Origin: Bacteroidota bacterium
Lineage (GTDB): Bacteria > Bacteroidota > Bacteroidia > AKYH767-A > 2013-40CM-41-45
Direction of reading: 5' to 3'
Assembly: GCA_016721305.1 (NCBI GenBank)
Contig: JADKIH010000025.1
Coordinates: 1 to 64,000, forward strand
Length of the DNA: 64,000 nt
Every line of letters begins with the position of its first letter. The first letter of the stretch is position 1. Position numbers and translations under genes: made by a program. Positions 1 to 9,944 of this stretch are shown one piece after another. The notes beneath the pieces are model-generated. The model was not told where the DNA came from. It searched no databases and saw nothing but the letters and a program-made list of their open reading frames with translations.

Positions 1-2
1 CC

Positions 3-1737
3 TATCAGTTAGGTGAAATGTACTGGCGTTATTTCTTCTGGAATTTCGTGGGTCGTCAGAACGACTTGCAAGGTCCGGGCGGAATTACACGCGGTAACTG
101 GATCAGCGGTGTTCCGTTTATCGACAATGCTCGTCTCGGTCCTCAGGAAAAAATTCCGGGACAAATGCGCGACAACAAAGCCCGCAACTTGTTATACTTC
201 CTTCCGCTTATCTTAGGTATTATCGGAATGATTTATCACTACAGTCGAAACAACAAAGACGCATGGATCGTCATGCTCCTGTTCTTCTTCACCGGTATCG
301 CCATTGTAATTTACCTCAACGGTACACCACTGCAGCCACGTGAACGTGACTATGCATACTCCGGTTCATTCTATGCCTTTGCGATGTGGATCGGATCTCG
401 GCGTTTTAGCGCTCTACGACTTGCTGAAAAATACATTTCAGGAACAGGCGGCGCTGTGGTAGCCACTGTTATTTGCCTCGTTGCCGTTCCGGCCGTAATG
501 GCGAAAGCAGAATGGAATGATCACGATCGTTCGCACCGCTACACTTCACGCGACTTTGCCACCGATTATCTCAACTCGTGTGAAAAGAATGCGATCATCT
601 TTACGAATGGCGATAACGACACCTTCCCTCTCTGGTATGCGCAGGAAGTTGAAGGCGTACGTACCGACGTTCGTGTCATCAATCTTTCGCTCTTGAATAC
701 CGACTGGTATATCGATCAGCTGAAAAGAAAATACTACGATTCAGAGCCGATTCCAATTTCATGGTCGTCCGACAAATACAATTTAGGAAAACGCGATTAC
801 CTTCCGTTCTACGACCGTGCTATGAAAGGCGCTGTTGAACTGAAAGACCTCGTTGACTTCATGGGTAGCGACGATCCGAAGGCACAAGCGCGTACGAATA
901 ATGGCGAGATGGTGAATTACTATCCGACAAAGAATCTTCGTCTCACTATCGACAAGACGAAGTTTTGGCAAACAAAGTTGTGAGTGCGGATAAAGCAGAT
1001 CAGATTGTCAGTGCAATGGATTGGTCGATCGGCGGAAACTATCTGATGAAAAACGATCTGATGATTCTCAACATCATCGCCAACAATCACTGAAACGTCC
1101 GATTTATTTCGCGACAACCGTTGGTGCCGACAATTACCTGAATCTCGAACCATACTTCCGTCTGGAAGGTTTGGCATACCGACTTGTTCCTGTTCGTACG
1201 GAAAGCAATAACGAAGTAGTTCCGGCAGTGTAGAAACAAGTAAGATGTACGACAATGTGATGAACAAATTCGTATTCGGAAACATGAACGACGAGCGCGT
1301 TTATCTCGACGAAAACAATTTACGTATGACAACAAACTTCCGCATCAACTTCAGTCGTTTGGCTGAAGAATTAATGCTCGAAGGCAAACGTGATTCTGCG
1401 ATCAAAGTTCTTGATAAATGTGTTGAAGTAATGCCGGACAAAACTGTTCCTTACAATTACTTCATGACGAAAGTTGCCGAATTGTATTTCCGCGCCGGCG
1501 GCGCCATGAACCGCGACACGATTCAGTCGACCGATTTTGAATTCGGAAAACAAAAAGACTAAATTGCAAAAGGAAATGCCGATTGCAAGCCGTATCCTCG
1601 ATATCTATTCCGAAAAAATGACATACTATTTGTCACTCGACAGCAAGCATAAAAAGCTAGTAGAGCAGGAAATGAATCAAGCGCTTTACATTCTTCAGGC
1701 ACTTTCGCAAATCCTCCGAAGCAAACGAATCAACTGA
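3..1737 (+). CDS. DUF2723 family membrane protein, 3' part, frame broken by several indels
   Basis: The reading frame is open to the left edge of the window, so the N-terminal membrane part lies outside. The visible part has membrane segments near bases 200-330 and 440-500, then a soluble region that includes the run NGDNDTFPLWY, typical of Bacteroidota DUF2723 proteins (also filed as glycosyltransferase family 117; function not established). After about base 960 the protein continues only if single bases are restored near 960, 1091, 1221 and 1560. Between about 393 and 432 the frame is shifted and then restored, giving a nonsense patch. The C-terminus (ASRILDIYSEKM to about 1737) is clear once frames are joined. 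The indels sit in or next to short homopolymers, so I read one intact gene with sequence errors, not a pseudogene. Family assignment is good; biochemical role is unknown. Confidence 0.8.
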
Positions 1738-1861
1738 ACTCTCAGCGAAGGCAGAGAAGCAGGTTTATGGATTTGCGCAGAGGTCGGGGATGTGGTTGGC
1801 TTGGTTGTCGGGTTATAAATTTGACGGTGGAGGTTTTGCTTCCACCGTTTTTTCGTTATCA

Positions 1862-2080
1862 AGGGTACGAGGGTCCACGAGAGAATTTCGGCGGGAAATT
1901 TTTCACCCGAGGGTCACACAATTGCAATAAGCCACTAGGGTTTCTGCGACCCTTTCTGCTAATTTCTGCGGTATCTGCGGGGCTTTTTTTCACCCGCAAA
2001 GGAACACGAGGCCCCCGAGATTCACGAGGGCATTCTGCGATTTTGGCTAATTTCTGCGCTGTTTGTTCCGGGAAACAAAA
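1862..2080. repeat. intergenic repeat of the TTTCTGCG family
   Basis: The gap 1738-2117 has no credible gene. It holds degenerate words of the types ACGAGGGTCCACGAG, TTTCTGCG and GGGAAACAAA. The last one ends the array near 2066-2080. Related arrays occur at 3690-3966, 13375-13460, 55448-55540 and 58107-58270. A long open frame runs through it into the deacetylase gene, but it is only the translated repeat. Confidence 0.6.
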
Positions 2081-2102
2081 TCAGGCTCTGCCGTACTTTT
2101 CC

Positions 2103-2110
2103 TATCTTTC
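2103..2110 (+). promoter_or_regulatory. possible -7 box TATCTTTC
   Basis: TATCTTTC lies 7 bases before the chosen ATG of the deacetylase gene. It differs in one base from the Bacteroidota housekeeping -7 consensus TAnnTTTG. If used, the leader would be very short or absent. Confidence 0.3.
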
Positions 2111-2117
2111 GCCCTCC

Positions 2118-2720
2118 ATGCGCACACCGCTTCTCGTTAAATATCTCCTTCACCCACTCATCTGGCAGATACCCGTCACGGAAAAGAAGATCTTCCTGAC
2201 GTTTGATGACGGCCCTATTCCGGTGGTGACACCGTGGGTATTGGAAACGTTGAAGCAATACAATGCGAAGGCTACATTCTTTTGTGTCGGCGATAATGTT
2301 CGCAAGCATCCTGAAATTTACGCTGAGATTCTCAAGCAAGGCCATCGTACCGGCAATCATACAATGAATCACATGAACGGCTGGACGAATTTCAACAAAA
2401 ACTATTTTCAAAATATTCGCGAATGCGAAGAGTACGTCGTCTCCGATCTATTTCGTCCGCCTTACGGAAAGATTCGTCCGACACAAGCCGCGCGATTGAA
2501 ATCGAATTACAATATCATCATGTGGGATATTCTCACTCACGATTACGACATGAACGAAACCGGTGAAAACTGCTTTCGTCGAGTTGAGAAAAACGCACGC
2601 CCCGGTTCGATCGTCGTTTTTCACGACAGTCTGAAAGCAGAAAAGAACTTACGTTATGCACTTCCCGCGTCACTTGATTATCTTAGCCGTCAGGGATACA
2701 CTTTCGAAAGCATTGCATGA
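2118..2720 (+). CDS. polysaccharide deacetylase (NodB domain)
   Basis: A 200-residue protein of the NodB/CE4 family: metal-dependent removal of acetyl groups from N-acetylated sugars such as peptidoglycan or chitin oligomers. All family motifs are visible in order: TFDDGP (residues about 28-33), the metal-binding GNHTMNH (about 76-82), FRPPYGK (about 114-120), HDYD, and VVFHDS near the C-terminus. I start at the ATG at 2118 because upstream residues in the same frame are translated repeat. There is no signal peptide, so it may be cytoplasmic or act on a lipid-linked substrate. The stop overlaps the next gene by 4 bases (ATGA), which suggests translational coupling. The natural substrate cannot be told from sequence. 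Confidence 0.88.
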   Translation: MRTPLLVKYLLHPLIWQIPVTEKKIFLTFDDGPIPVVTPWVLETLKQYNAKATFFCVGDNVRKHPEIYAEILKQGHRTGNHTMNHMNGWTNFNKNYFQNIRECEEYVVSDLFRPPYGKIRPTQAARLKSNYNIIMWDILTHDYDMNETGENCFRRVEKNARPGSIVVFHDSLKAEKNLRYALPASLDYLSRQGYTFESIA

Positions 2721-3635
2721 TTATGTCGGGCCGATATCTGAAACACTTACACTTCACGTTAGTTTTGCTGACGACGATACTCTTTTTCGCCGGCAACAAA
2801 GCATACGCGCAAGAGAAGCGAGGAATGATGGGATTAGGATTTTCGGTTGGCGCCATGAATTACTCCGGCGAGCTCGACGATAATTTCACGCTCGTCTTCA
2901 CCAAGCCCGGCTTTGGCGTACATGCTATGTTTTTGGTTTTCCCGCGAATTCACTTTCGGTTAAATGCACTTCACGGAACAATTACGGCAAGCGATGCAAG
3001 CAAATTTCACCGATAATACCATGCGGAATCTTCGCTTTTATTCCGACATCGATGAGTTGAGTTTTCATATCATGTACACCTTACAGAATCGAAAGCGCGG
3101 ATTTAGCAAAAGGAATTTCGCCACGCCGTATGTTTTTGCAGGCTTGTCGTATTATCGTTTTGCACCGAAGAGAAAAATCAACGGTACGGAATACGATTTA
3201 CATTCGATCGGTACTGAAGGACAAAATCTCGGAGGCAATTATCCCGCGCCATACGATTTACAACAGTTCTCTATTCCTTTCGGCTTCGGTTTTAAAATCA
3301 AGCTCACGCCACACATCGACGTTGGTGCCGAAACCGGTTTCCGCCGAACGTTCACAGACTACCTCGATGACGTCAGTACTAACTATCCCGACAAAGCAGC
3401 TCTGCTCGCTAAAGAAGGACCGATGGCTGTATTTCTTTCGGATCCGTCGCTCAATCCCCTATCCGGAAAAGCGGCAGGCAGCGCACGCGGTAATTCCGGC
3501 AATGTGGATTGGTATGTGTACACGAATATTCATCTCACCTATTACCTGACGACGAATCTTTTCAAGTCGTACAAGCCGAAGCATAAGTTTAAGGGTGATA
3601 ATTGTAAGAATTTGTTGAAGGCGAAGAAGGGGTGA
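2717..3635 (+). CDS. DUF6089-like outer-membrane protein, one frameshift
   Basis: Starts with ATG overlapping the deacetylase stop. A signal peptide ending in AYAQ (residues about 1-32) is followed by a barrel-like sequence with alternating aromatic and polar residues (GLGFSVGAMNYSGEL; later ATPYVFAGLSYYRFAP), which fits the DUF6089 group of small Bacteroidota outer-membrane proteins. The frame breaks near 2995-3000, at AAATTT, and continues in the next frame to the stop at 3633-3635. A single-base error is the simplest reading. Role unknown; pairing with a deacetylase is seen here but I do not claim a functional link. Confidence 0.65.
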
Positions 3636-3689
3636 CGGGTTGCGGAACCTTACTTAAAACTTCCACGTACACTTCCACATACACTATTA

Positions 3690-3966
3690 ATTTTACCACG
3701 AGTTCACAGCGGCACAAGGATCACGAGAATTTTCTGCGCTTATCTGCAAGTTTCTGCGCATTCTGCGGGAAACAAACTACCCCAGCTTATCCCCACCAAT
3801 TCCTGATTTTACCACGAGTTCACGAGGGGCACAAGATGACCACAAGAATTTTCTGCGTTATCTGCGCGAAATTTTTTTTAACACTAAGTTCACTCAGTTC
3901 ACAATAAGACCACTAAGGCTTTCTGCGTAACTCTGCGAAATTTCTGCGCATTCTGCGGGAAACAAA
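3690..3966. repeat. tandem copies of TTTCTGCG-family repeat
   Basis: Two copies of a repeat lie in the gap 3636-3966. An exact 30-base direct repeat is found at 3751-3780 and 3941-3970, with the same CTGCGGGAAACAAACTAC end. The second copy runs straight into the stop codon of the minus-strand gene at 3967, and the first copy is followed by a degenerate version of that gene's last 10 or so codons. About 3881-3966 also resembles 55448-55540. A separate hexamer run (ACTTCC/ACATAC type) lies at 3660-3690. Confidence 0.75.
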
Positions 3967-5426
3967 CTACCGTAACTTATCCCCCAACCAATTCCGATAA
4001 TTCAAAATATCCGCATCCTCCGTCTCCTTCCTTCCCGGCGTAAGAATTAACGATTTCGCTCGCGCCAAAAGAGCTTTCTCTTTTCGGATGCTATCCTTCT
4101 CCATCAGGTTTTCGATAATTTCAATCATGAGCACTTCACGCTCATTCGATGTTCGATTGAAGAATTCCGGAAATTCCTTTTCACCAGACGAATTTTATTT
4201 TCCAGCACATCAAAATCCTTCAGCTCATAGCGCACCATCAATTCGGCGATGGCAATTTTAAACTGCAGTGATTTATCGGCCGAAATAAATCCTTTGAGTG
4301 AATGACGTTGATTCAGGAAACGAATCGATTGATGGAAATCTTTCTTATCGAAATAACAAACCGCCAAATTGAAATAGATAAACATTTCATAAAAAGGAAT
4401 CGATACAATTTTCTCGATCGACTTCATTTCGTTCAATGTTTCGATGGCGCGATCACGATCAGTACGAGAGTAATTAATCACGAGCGAGTTGTAGTAGAAG
4501 AATAAATACTTATCGTACAATAAGCGCTGATGTTCTTCCATTCCCTGTCTGAGTTTTTCAGAAAACTGCAACGACTCTTTCAGTTTGTTATTCTTGAACA
4601 ATGTGTTGATCAGATAAACGATCATCTGCAATTTCACATCGTGATTTGATTTGTTGAACAGCTTATCGGCATTAAACTCATTGAATGTTTTAAGCAAAAA
4701 TTCTTCGAGCGCAAGGTAATCCCGTTTCTGAAGAAGCACTTGCGTAACCGAGTGATACATTCGAAAGCGAAGCGTAGGACTCTTTGCCATTTCTTTATCC
4801 GACGAAAACTCATTAACCGTTTTCTGCAATAATTCAAAAACCGGATTTTCGTCAGACGAAAAGTTCTGACTCAATTTCATACGATAGGAGACCACGGCAA
4901 GAATATCGTCAATCGCCCGAAGTTTGCGGATGCGTTCGTGATTCTCATGGCGAAGCCGAATATACTTCTCCGGATCGACGGAGAGCATTTCATGCGAGAG
5001 TCGAATAAAATCGCCGTAGATGATATCGAGTAATTCGGCATTCTCTGCTTTGAGAGCCTGTGCTTCGGCTTTTTTCAGAAAGTAGTGCGCAACTTTGATA
5101 TTGTTTTTGGAGAGGAAAAATTTCTCGAGAGAAAGAAGATGAAGAGCATAGAGATTTTCATCCTCGTCGACATGCTGTAGAACGATACTCTTGTTCAAAT
5201 CGCCCAGCAAACGATTTCGCAATCGGTAGAAAGCATTTTTATCGTTACTTTTATATAGCGAGCGAACGATTTTCTCTTCTTCGTAATCCTCGCCGCTCTT
5301 TCGCATATAGTCGAACAGCCGACTATCGAGCCGATCTTCATGAAAGTGGCTGCGACTGATATAAAGCTTAAAGAAGCGAACCTGCTCCTTCGTCATTCCC
5401 GCGACGATGCTGTTTAGAATATCCAT
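3967..5426 (-). CDS. large helical protein of unknown function, one frameshift
   Basis: I do not recognise a named family. Start at 5426 (MDILNSIVAGMTKEQVRFFKLY), because the 15 residues before it in frame are unsupported. The protein is almost wholly alpha-helical, charged and without signal peptide or membrane segments. It has helix-turn-helix pairs of about 35-40 residues, like a TPR/SEL-type solenoid. The frame shifts near 4172-4178 (AATTTCCGG); past the shift the C-terminus continues as FFNRTSNEREVL and ends RNWLGDKLR at 3967, giving about 486 residues in total. It stands alone on the minus strand, divergent from the T9SS gene at 5518. The N-terminal pattern (contacts like EQVRFFKLY and RLRNRLLGDL) suggests a cytoplasmic scaffold or regulator, but that is a guess. 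Confidence 0.7.
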
Positions 5427-5488
5427 ATGGGCCTTTTGAACAGGTAAGAAAATTAAAAAAAATAATGGCAAAAAGCAAGTACTTTCCT

Positions 5489-5496
5489 ATTTTTGA
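5489..5496 (+). promoter_or_regulatory. -7 box TATTTTTG
   Basis: This matches the Bacteroidota TAnnTTTG -7 box and lies 21 bases before the ATG of the T9SS cargo gene, in the divergent gap with the gene ending at 3967. Confidence 0.5.
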
Positions 5497-5517
5497 ATAC
5501 TGAAAAACCCTACGTCT

Positions 5518-6207
5518 ATGAAACTGCGTAAAATTTTGCTCTTTATCCTTTTCGGAATGATGACTGCGGCCGCAAGCGCCCAGCCCCATCTGCGCATTTC
5601 CAGTCTGAGCCGCTTCCCGGTATCCCCGAACGATACCGCCTACGAGGCACAGGTGTACGACAGCATTACCGTACAGATTGACAATATCGGCAATACCGTG
5701 TTAGTCGACCAGTACGACGTGTTTATGTCGGCCCGCCCTGCTGATCGGGACACACTTTACTACTATCCTGATACCTTTCAAACGGTCCTTCAGGCCGGAA
5801 TGACACTCATCTATAATGTCGATAATTTCCGTTTTAGTCCGAGCCATTACGACGACGGTGACAACATCATCGTTGTATGGCCGGCAGCCCGCAATACGCC
5901 GAACGTAACGAGTGATACACTCACTTTCCACATCTACTTCTATTCGCTTACTCACAGCATACCGGAAGACGGCTTAAGCCCTATAACCTTCTATCCTAAC
6001 CCTGCCACTGATTATATTTTACTGCAAATACCGGATAAAAACGTCCTTAAACAGGTAAGAATTTTCGACCTCTCCGGCCGCCTTCTTTTCGACCTTCCGG
6101 AGGGTAATGCCTATATCCCGATCAGCAATTGGGCTCGTGGGATGTATTTGTTGGAAATGACGGGAGTTAAGGGGGAGCGACTGGTGCGGAAGATTGTTGT
6201 GGAATGA
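5518..6207 (+). CDS. secreted protein with T9SS type A sorting domain
   Basis: 229 residues. A signal peptide (MKLRKILLFILF to ASAQ, residues 1-22) is followed by a small beta-rich domain (about 25-145) with phrases typical of CARDB-like or Ig-like folds (YDSITVQIDNIGNTVL). The C-terminal domain (about 150-229) starts ITFYPNPATDYI, has VRIFDLSGRLL and a GMYLLEM strand, and ends VRKIVVE. This is a type IX secretion type A sorting domain, removed when the protein is exported and anchored or released at the cell surface. The mature part is short and gives no enzyme motif. A heptamer array starts 9 bases after the stop. Confidence 0.85.
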   Translation: MKLRKILLFILFGMMTAAASAQPHLRISSLSRFPVSPNDTAYEAQVYDSITVQIDNIGNTVLVDQYDVFMSARPADRDTLYYYPDTFQTVLQAGMTLIYNVDNFRFSPSHYDDGDNIIVVWPAARNTPNVTSDTLTFHIYFYSLTHSIPEDGLSPITFYPNPATDYILLQIPDKNVLKQVRIFDLSGRLLFDLPEGNAYIPISNWARGMYLLEMTGVKGERLVRKIVVE

Positions 6208-6215
6208 CCTTTTAT

Positions 6216-6292
6216 GTTCAAAGTTCAAAGTTTAAAGTTCAAAGTTCAACGCTGAACCTTGAACTTTGAACCTTGAACTTTGAACATGGAAC
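6216..6292. repeat. inverted GTTCAAA heptamer array
   Basis: The left arm, 6216-6250, is five copies of a 7-base word (GTTCAAA, GTTTAAA, GTTCAAC). After a 3-base turn the right arm, 6254-6292, carries the reverse complement. Transcribed, it would fold into a long near-perfect hairpin. It lies between two genes read in the same direction and ends just before the ispG promoter, so it may end transcription of the upstream gene. Confidence 0.85.
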
Positions 6293-6303
6293 TTGAAACA
6301 TCC

Positions 6304-6311
6304 GTATCTTT
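6304..6311 (+). promoter_or_regulatory. -7 box TATCTTTG of ispG
   Basis: A perfect TAnnTTTG box 17 bases before the ATG at 6328. It decides the start: the in-frame ATG at 6280 lies upstream of this promoter and inside the repeat. Confidence 0.6.
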
Positions 6312-6327
6312 GTCCTTTCACCGAATT

Positions 6328-8316
6328 ATGAAGGAACAGACTCTGGCAGGTGGCTACTGCAATAGCCTTACACAATATCAACGAATGAAGACCCGCGAAG
6401 TGAAAGTGGGTGATTTAATTATCGGCGGCGGCAAACCGATTCGTGTGCAGTCGATGACGACGACGGATACGATGGATACGATAGCTACCGTTGAGCAAAG
6501 CGTTCGAATGATTGAAGCAGGTTGCGAGTTAGTTCGCATCACGGCACCGAGTATGAATGAAGCGAATAATCTGGCTAACATTCGTGCGGAGTTGAAGAAA
6601 CGCGGTTACAAAGTTCCGCTCATCGCCGACATTCATTTTACACCCAATGCTGCCGAAGCAGCAGCGCGCATCGTTGAGAAAGTGCGTGTGAATCCGGGTA
6701 ATTACGCCGACAAAAAGAAATTCGAGAATATCGACTATAATGATGCTTCGTATAATTCGGAGCTCGAAAGAATTGCCGAACGCTTCGTTCCGCTCGTTCG
6801 CATTTGCAAAGAGAATGGAACTGCGATGCGTATCGGAACGAATCACGGTTCGTTAAGCGATCGTATTATGAGCCGCTACGGCGACACGCCGCTGGGCATG
6901 GTTGAATCTGCTCTCGAATTTTTGCGCATTTGCGAAGCCTAAAGTTATTTCAATATCGTTCTCTCCATGAAAGCGAGCAATCCGCAAATCATGGTGCAGG
7001 CTTACCGCTTATTGATTTCGAAAATGCAAGCCGAGGGAATGAATTATCCTCTACACCTCGGAGTTACGGAAGCAGGAGAAGGAGAAGACGGTCGTATTAA
7101 ATCGGCAGCCGGTATCGGAACATTGCTCGAAGACGGCATTGGAGATACGATTCGCGTTTCGTTAACGGAAGATCCTGAATTTGAAATTCCGGTTGCGAAA
7201 GCATTAGTCGATCGTTATAAAGAACGAAAAGCATTATCTGAGCCCATTCCTCCACTCGAAAAAGTTGGTCCCTTCAATACAGAGAAGAAAACCGAACTCA
7301 CCTACTCTCCGTTCGAATACACACGAAGAAAATCATCGACAGTTCTCAATACTGGCGGACATGAAGTACCGCGCGTTATTGCCGACATAAGCCATTTACC
7401 GAAAATTTCGGAAGCCACTCTTTTTGCAAACGGTTATACTTACGATGCTAAGAGTGACAAGTGGACAATACTAGATCAGGCATGTGATTTTGCTTACACC
7501 GGAAGAACGATTCCTTCGTTTCAGATTCCGGGAACACTCGGCATTATTACCGATGCAAGCGTATGGGATAAAACAAAAGAACGCCACTACCCGCTTTTCC
7601 TCTTCAACGAATTTTTGAAATCAGAAAATAAATCCGATGTGCTGAATTTTGTGCTCATCGACGTCGATACACTATTCGATAAATCAGGCAGTAAGTTATC
7701 GTCGCTCCCTTCGAACGTTGTTCTTGTTTTAGAAACTTCGAATGAGCATGGCATGGCAGAACAGCGCCGAATTTTTGTAGAGCTGAACCGTGCCGGAATA
7801 ACATTACCCGTTATTGTAAAGAGAAATTATTCAGAGAGCGAAGCCGACGAATTATCACTTTATGCGAGCACTGACTTCGGAGCTTTGTTGCTTGATGGCT
7901 TCGGCGACGGAGTATGGATAACCGCACCGAATATTACGGCACGTGCACAAATCAATTCGACGGCATTTGGAGTATTACAAGCGAGTCGTACACGCATTTC
8001 AAAAACCGAATACATCAGTTGTCCGAGCTGCGGAAGAACACTTTTCGATTTGCAGGAAACAACGGCGAAGATTCGTTCGCGCACCGATCATTTGAAAGGT
8101 GTAAAAATTGGCATCATGGGATGTATTGTGAACGGTCCGGGCGAAATGGCTGATGCTGATTACGGATATGTCGGAACCGGAGTTGGAAAAATTACTTTGT
8201 ATAAGGGAAAAGAAGTTGTGAAAAGAAATATCAACTCGGAAGAGGCGGTGGAGGCTTTGATTGATTTAATTAAAGAAGGCGGCGACTGGGTTGAACGAGC
8301 TAACTTAGTGTCTTAG
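6328..8316 (+). CDS. ispG: 4-hydroxy-3-methylbut-2-enyl diphosphate synthase, interrupted by an in-frame TAA
   Basis: IspG (GcpE) reduces methylerythritol cyclodiphosphate to HMBPP in the non-mevalonate isoprenoid pathway. About 662 residues, the long form with an inserted middle domain, as in other Bacteroidota and plants. The N-terminal TIM barrel is clear (PIRVQSMTTTDTMDT; LIADIHFTPNAA; MRIGTNHGSLSDR). The C-terminal 4Fe-4S domain has SCPSCGRTLFDL and GIMGCIVNGPGEMADADYG, supplying the cluster cysteines. Codon 205 is TAA at 6940-6942, between CEA and SYFNIVLSMKAS, where the family has a sense codon; the frame is unchanged on both sides. I read this as a one-base error or a very recent mutation, since the rest is intact. 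The last codons and the TAG stop lie in an 8-base repeat array. Confidence 0.93.
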
Positions 8317-8364
8317 TGTCTTAGTGGTAAAATAAAATAACCACTAAGACACTAAGACACTAAG
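8304..8364. terminator. 25-bp perfect hairpin made of CACTAAGA octamers, shared by two convergent genes
   Basis: 8304-8328 and 8340-8364 are perfect reverse complements with an 11-base A/T loop. Each arm is three copies of an 8-base word. The ispG stop (TAG, 8314-8316) lies in the left arm and the stop of the minus-strand regulator (8360-8362) lies in the right arm. It probably acts as a two-way terminator, though it lacks a classical T run. Confidence 0.8.
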
Positions 8365-8650
8365 ATTTTGTGCCTAGATACTCCTTGATAGCTTTGACAT
8401 AAGTATCGAAGGCAGTGATACCTTTTCCCGTTACTTTACAGACCGTCAGCGGATAATTATCACGGAATGTTTTTTCGACAGTTATGTAATCGGCTTCGGA
8501 GAGTTTTGAAATTTGTACGCTGAGATTGCCGGCAGTTGCTCCGGTTTTTTCTTTCAGGTAAGAAAACTCCGCCTCCTTCACGCTGATCAGTACAGACATG
8601 ATAGCGAGGCGAAGTTGTGAATGCAATAAGGGATCCAGCTCTTTAAACAT
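8360..8650 (-). CDS. small winged-helix transcriptional regulator
   Basis: 96 residues, a single winged-helix DNA-binding domain of the MarR/ArsR-like HTH_34 type: LRLAIMSVLI, then the recognition helix region ATAGNLSVQISKLSEADYI and the wing region KTFRDNYPLTVCKVTGKG. No ligand-binding domain. It is the last gene of a four-gene minus-strand set led by the TonB receptor and begins 1 base after the stop of the membrane protein gene. Regulators of this type often sit next to a short membrane protein in Bacteroidota, and autoregulation of the operon is likely but inferred. Confidence 0.8.
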   Translation of the reverse strand: MFKELDPLLHSQLRLAIMSVLISVKEAEFSYLKEKTGATAGNLSVQISKLSEADYITVEKTFRDNYPLTVCKVTGKGITAFDTYVKAIKEYLGTKS

Positions 8651-8651
8651 A

Positions 8652-9254
8652 TTAGGACAGCTGATTATTTTGAGAAACTTGTTTGTTATGGCGCATTTTC
8701 AACATATGACCGGGAATGATGTATCCGAGTAATACGGCACCTGCCAATGCCACCAATTGCATTTTAAACATGAGGAAGAACGAACCAATGGCGAAGATCC
8801 AATTGATGACACCACCATAAATCAACGGTTTAAATTTCAAAGCTCCTCCGGAAACGAATAACCATACACCGTAGATGAGCATTACGATAGGATACGTATT
8901 CAATTGCAGTTTTGCCTGGAAGAAGAGCGTGATGAAAAGCGAAGCAAGAAATGCTATGAGCACATAGCCCATCAATTCATCGATGTATGTTTTAACACGC
9001 TTCTCCTTATCTTGTTTTTTAGCATACACCCAGGTTACGATGCCGGCTAGCGGCATTAGAATAACCCAACCGATGGCATTATTCGGACTTTCCATTGCCA
9101 TCAGAATAAACTGAACCATGCATGCGGCAAAGACTGACCAGCCCCAGAGCAGAAAATAGAAGCTATCATCTTCGATGTCGGATTGAACTGTCTTAATCAT
9201 TTTCTGAATCAAGACTAAGCTTTCTTCCGTATTGATTGGAGTTTCTTTTTCCAT
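8652..9254 (-). CDS. membrane protein of unknown function, about five membrane segments
   Basis: 200 residues. A charged N-terminal 35 residues (LVLIQKMIKTVQSDIEDD) is followed by about five hydrophobic helices arranged as two pairs and a single one (FYFLLWGWSVFAACM, AIGWVILMPLAGIVTWVYA, YVLIAFLASLFITLFF, IVMLIYGVWLFVSGG, FAIGSFFLMFKMQLVALAG), and a short basic C-terminus. No family name comes to mind. The gene is packed between the winged-helix regulator (1 base) and the TPR-like gene (2 bases), so it is co-transcribed. It may be the sensor or effector partner of the regulator; that is inference from position. Confidence 0.65.
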   Translation of the reverse strand: MEKETPINTEESLVLIQKMIKTVQSDIEDDSFYFLLWGWSVFAACMVQFILMAMESPNNAIGWVILMPLAGIVTWVYAKKQDKEKRVKTYIDELMGYVLIAFLASLFITLFFQAKLQLNTYPIVMLIYGVWLFVSGGALKFKPLIYGGVINWIFAIGSFFLMFKMQLVALAGAVLLGYIIPGHMLKMRHNKQVSQNNQLS

Positions 9255-9256
9255 GA

Positions 9257-9916
9257 TTATTTAGTTTCAGGAGTTTGTTTGTGACACTGATCTAACATTT
9301 GCTTTGCGGTTTCTTCGCCCCAATGCGGAACGATTTTATTTTCATACTTCGCCGATTTGAATTTCACGAGAGCATCTTCCAAAACAGGAATTGCTTTGTC
9401 GATTCCACCACCCCATTGTGCCGGAGTGTACATCAATCCTGAACCACGAAGAAATACGGCGCGTGGATTTTCCGGATTCAATTGAATTGCCTTTCCGTTG
9501 AGTGCGGCAGACTGCATTCCAAGTTTTTGTCCGCGCGTTGCAGGATCAACGGAAATTTTCATCGACGTTACGAATGATTTCACCACGTAGATTTCGGAAT
9601 TGTCGGGACTTAATGAATCGGCTTTATTGATGAGCGATTCAGCTTTGTCGTAGTACTCATCTTTTTTCATATTATCAGCCTGACGCATACCGATCATGAT
9701 ATTGCAGTACGACTGATAGTAGAGCGGCAACCACTCTTTCGGATTTGCTCCGGCGATTCGTTCGAAGCCATTGTTGAGTTTAACCATTCCGGCCTCTTCC
9801 GTAGTTGTATCGAGTGCGCCGACTAATTTTTCCATGGCGGCCATGTATTTTGCATCCTGACCGAAAGTGAGTGCAGAAAGACTCACGAGCATTAAAAGAA
9901 GAATTGATTTTTTCAT
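9257..9916 (-). CDS. periplasmic TPR-like protein
   Basis: 219 residues. A signal peptide (MKKSILLLMLVSLSALTFG, followed by QDAK) is followed by helical repeats: WLPLYYQSYCNIMIG, YYDKAESLINKADSLSPDNSEIY and AALNGKAIQLNPENPRAVFLRGSGLMY are recognisable TPR helices. No catalytic motif. It follows the TonB receptor gene (28-base gap) and precedes the membrane protein, so a role in the same envelope process is likely. Partner unknown. Confidence 0.7.
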   Translation of the reverse strand: MKKSILLLMLVSLSALTFGQDAKYMAAMEKLVGALDTTTEEAGMVKLNNGFERIAGANPKEWLPLYYQSYCNIMIGMRQADNMKKDEYYDKAESLINKADSLSPDNSEIYVVKSFVTSMKISVDPATRGQKLGMQSAALNGKAIQLNPENPRAVFLRGSGLMYTPAQWGGGIDKAIPVLEDALVKFKSAKYENKIVPHWGEETAKQMLDQCHKQTPETK

Positions 9917-9944
9917 TGTTGTATTTTTTTAGTGTATGATTTTT

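Noticed and set aside
3632..3907. A 91-residue frame in the gap after the DUF6089 gene
   Set aside because: Made of hexamer and TTTCTGCG repeats, with no protein-like composition.
6280..6327. ATG at 6280 as ispG start
   Set aside because: It lies inside the repeat and upstream of the promoter box at 6304.
6940..6942. Stop-codon recoding (selenocysteine or pyrrolysine) in ispG
   Set aside because: TAA is not used for either amino acid, and no recoding structure follows; an error or mutation is simpler.
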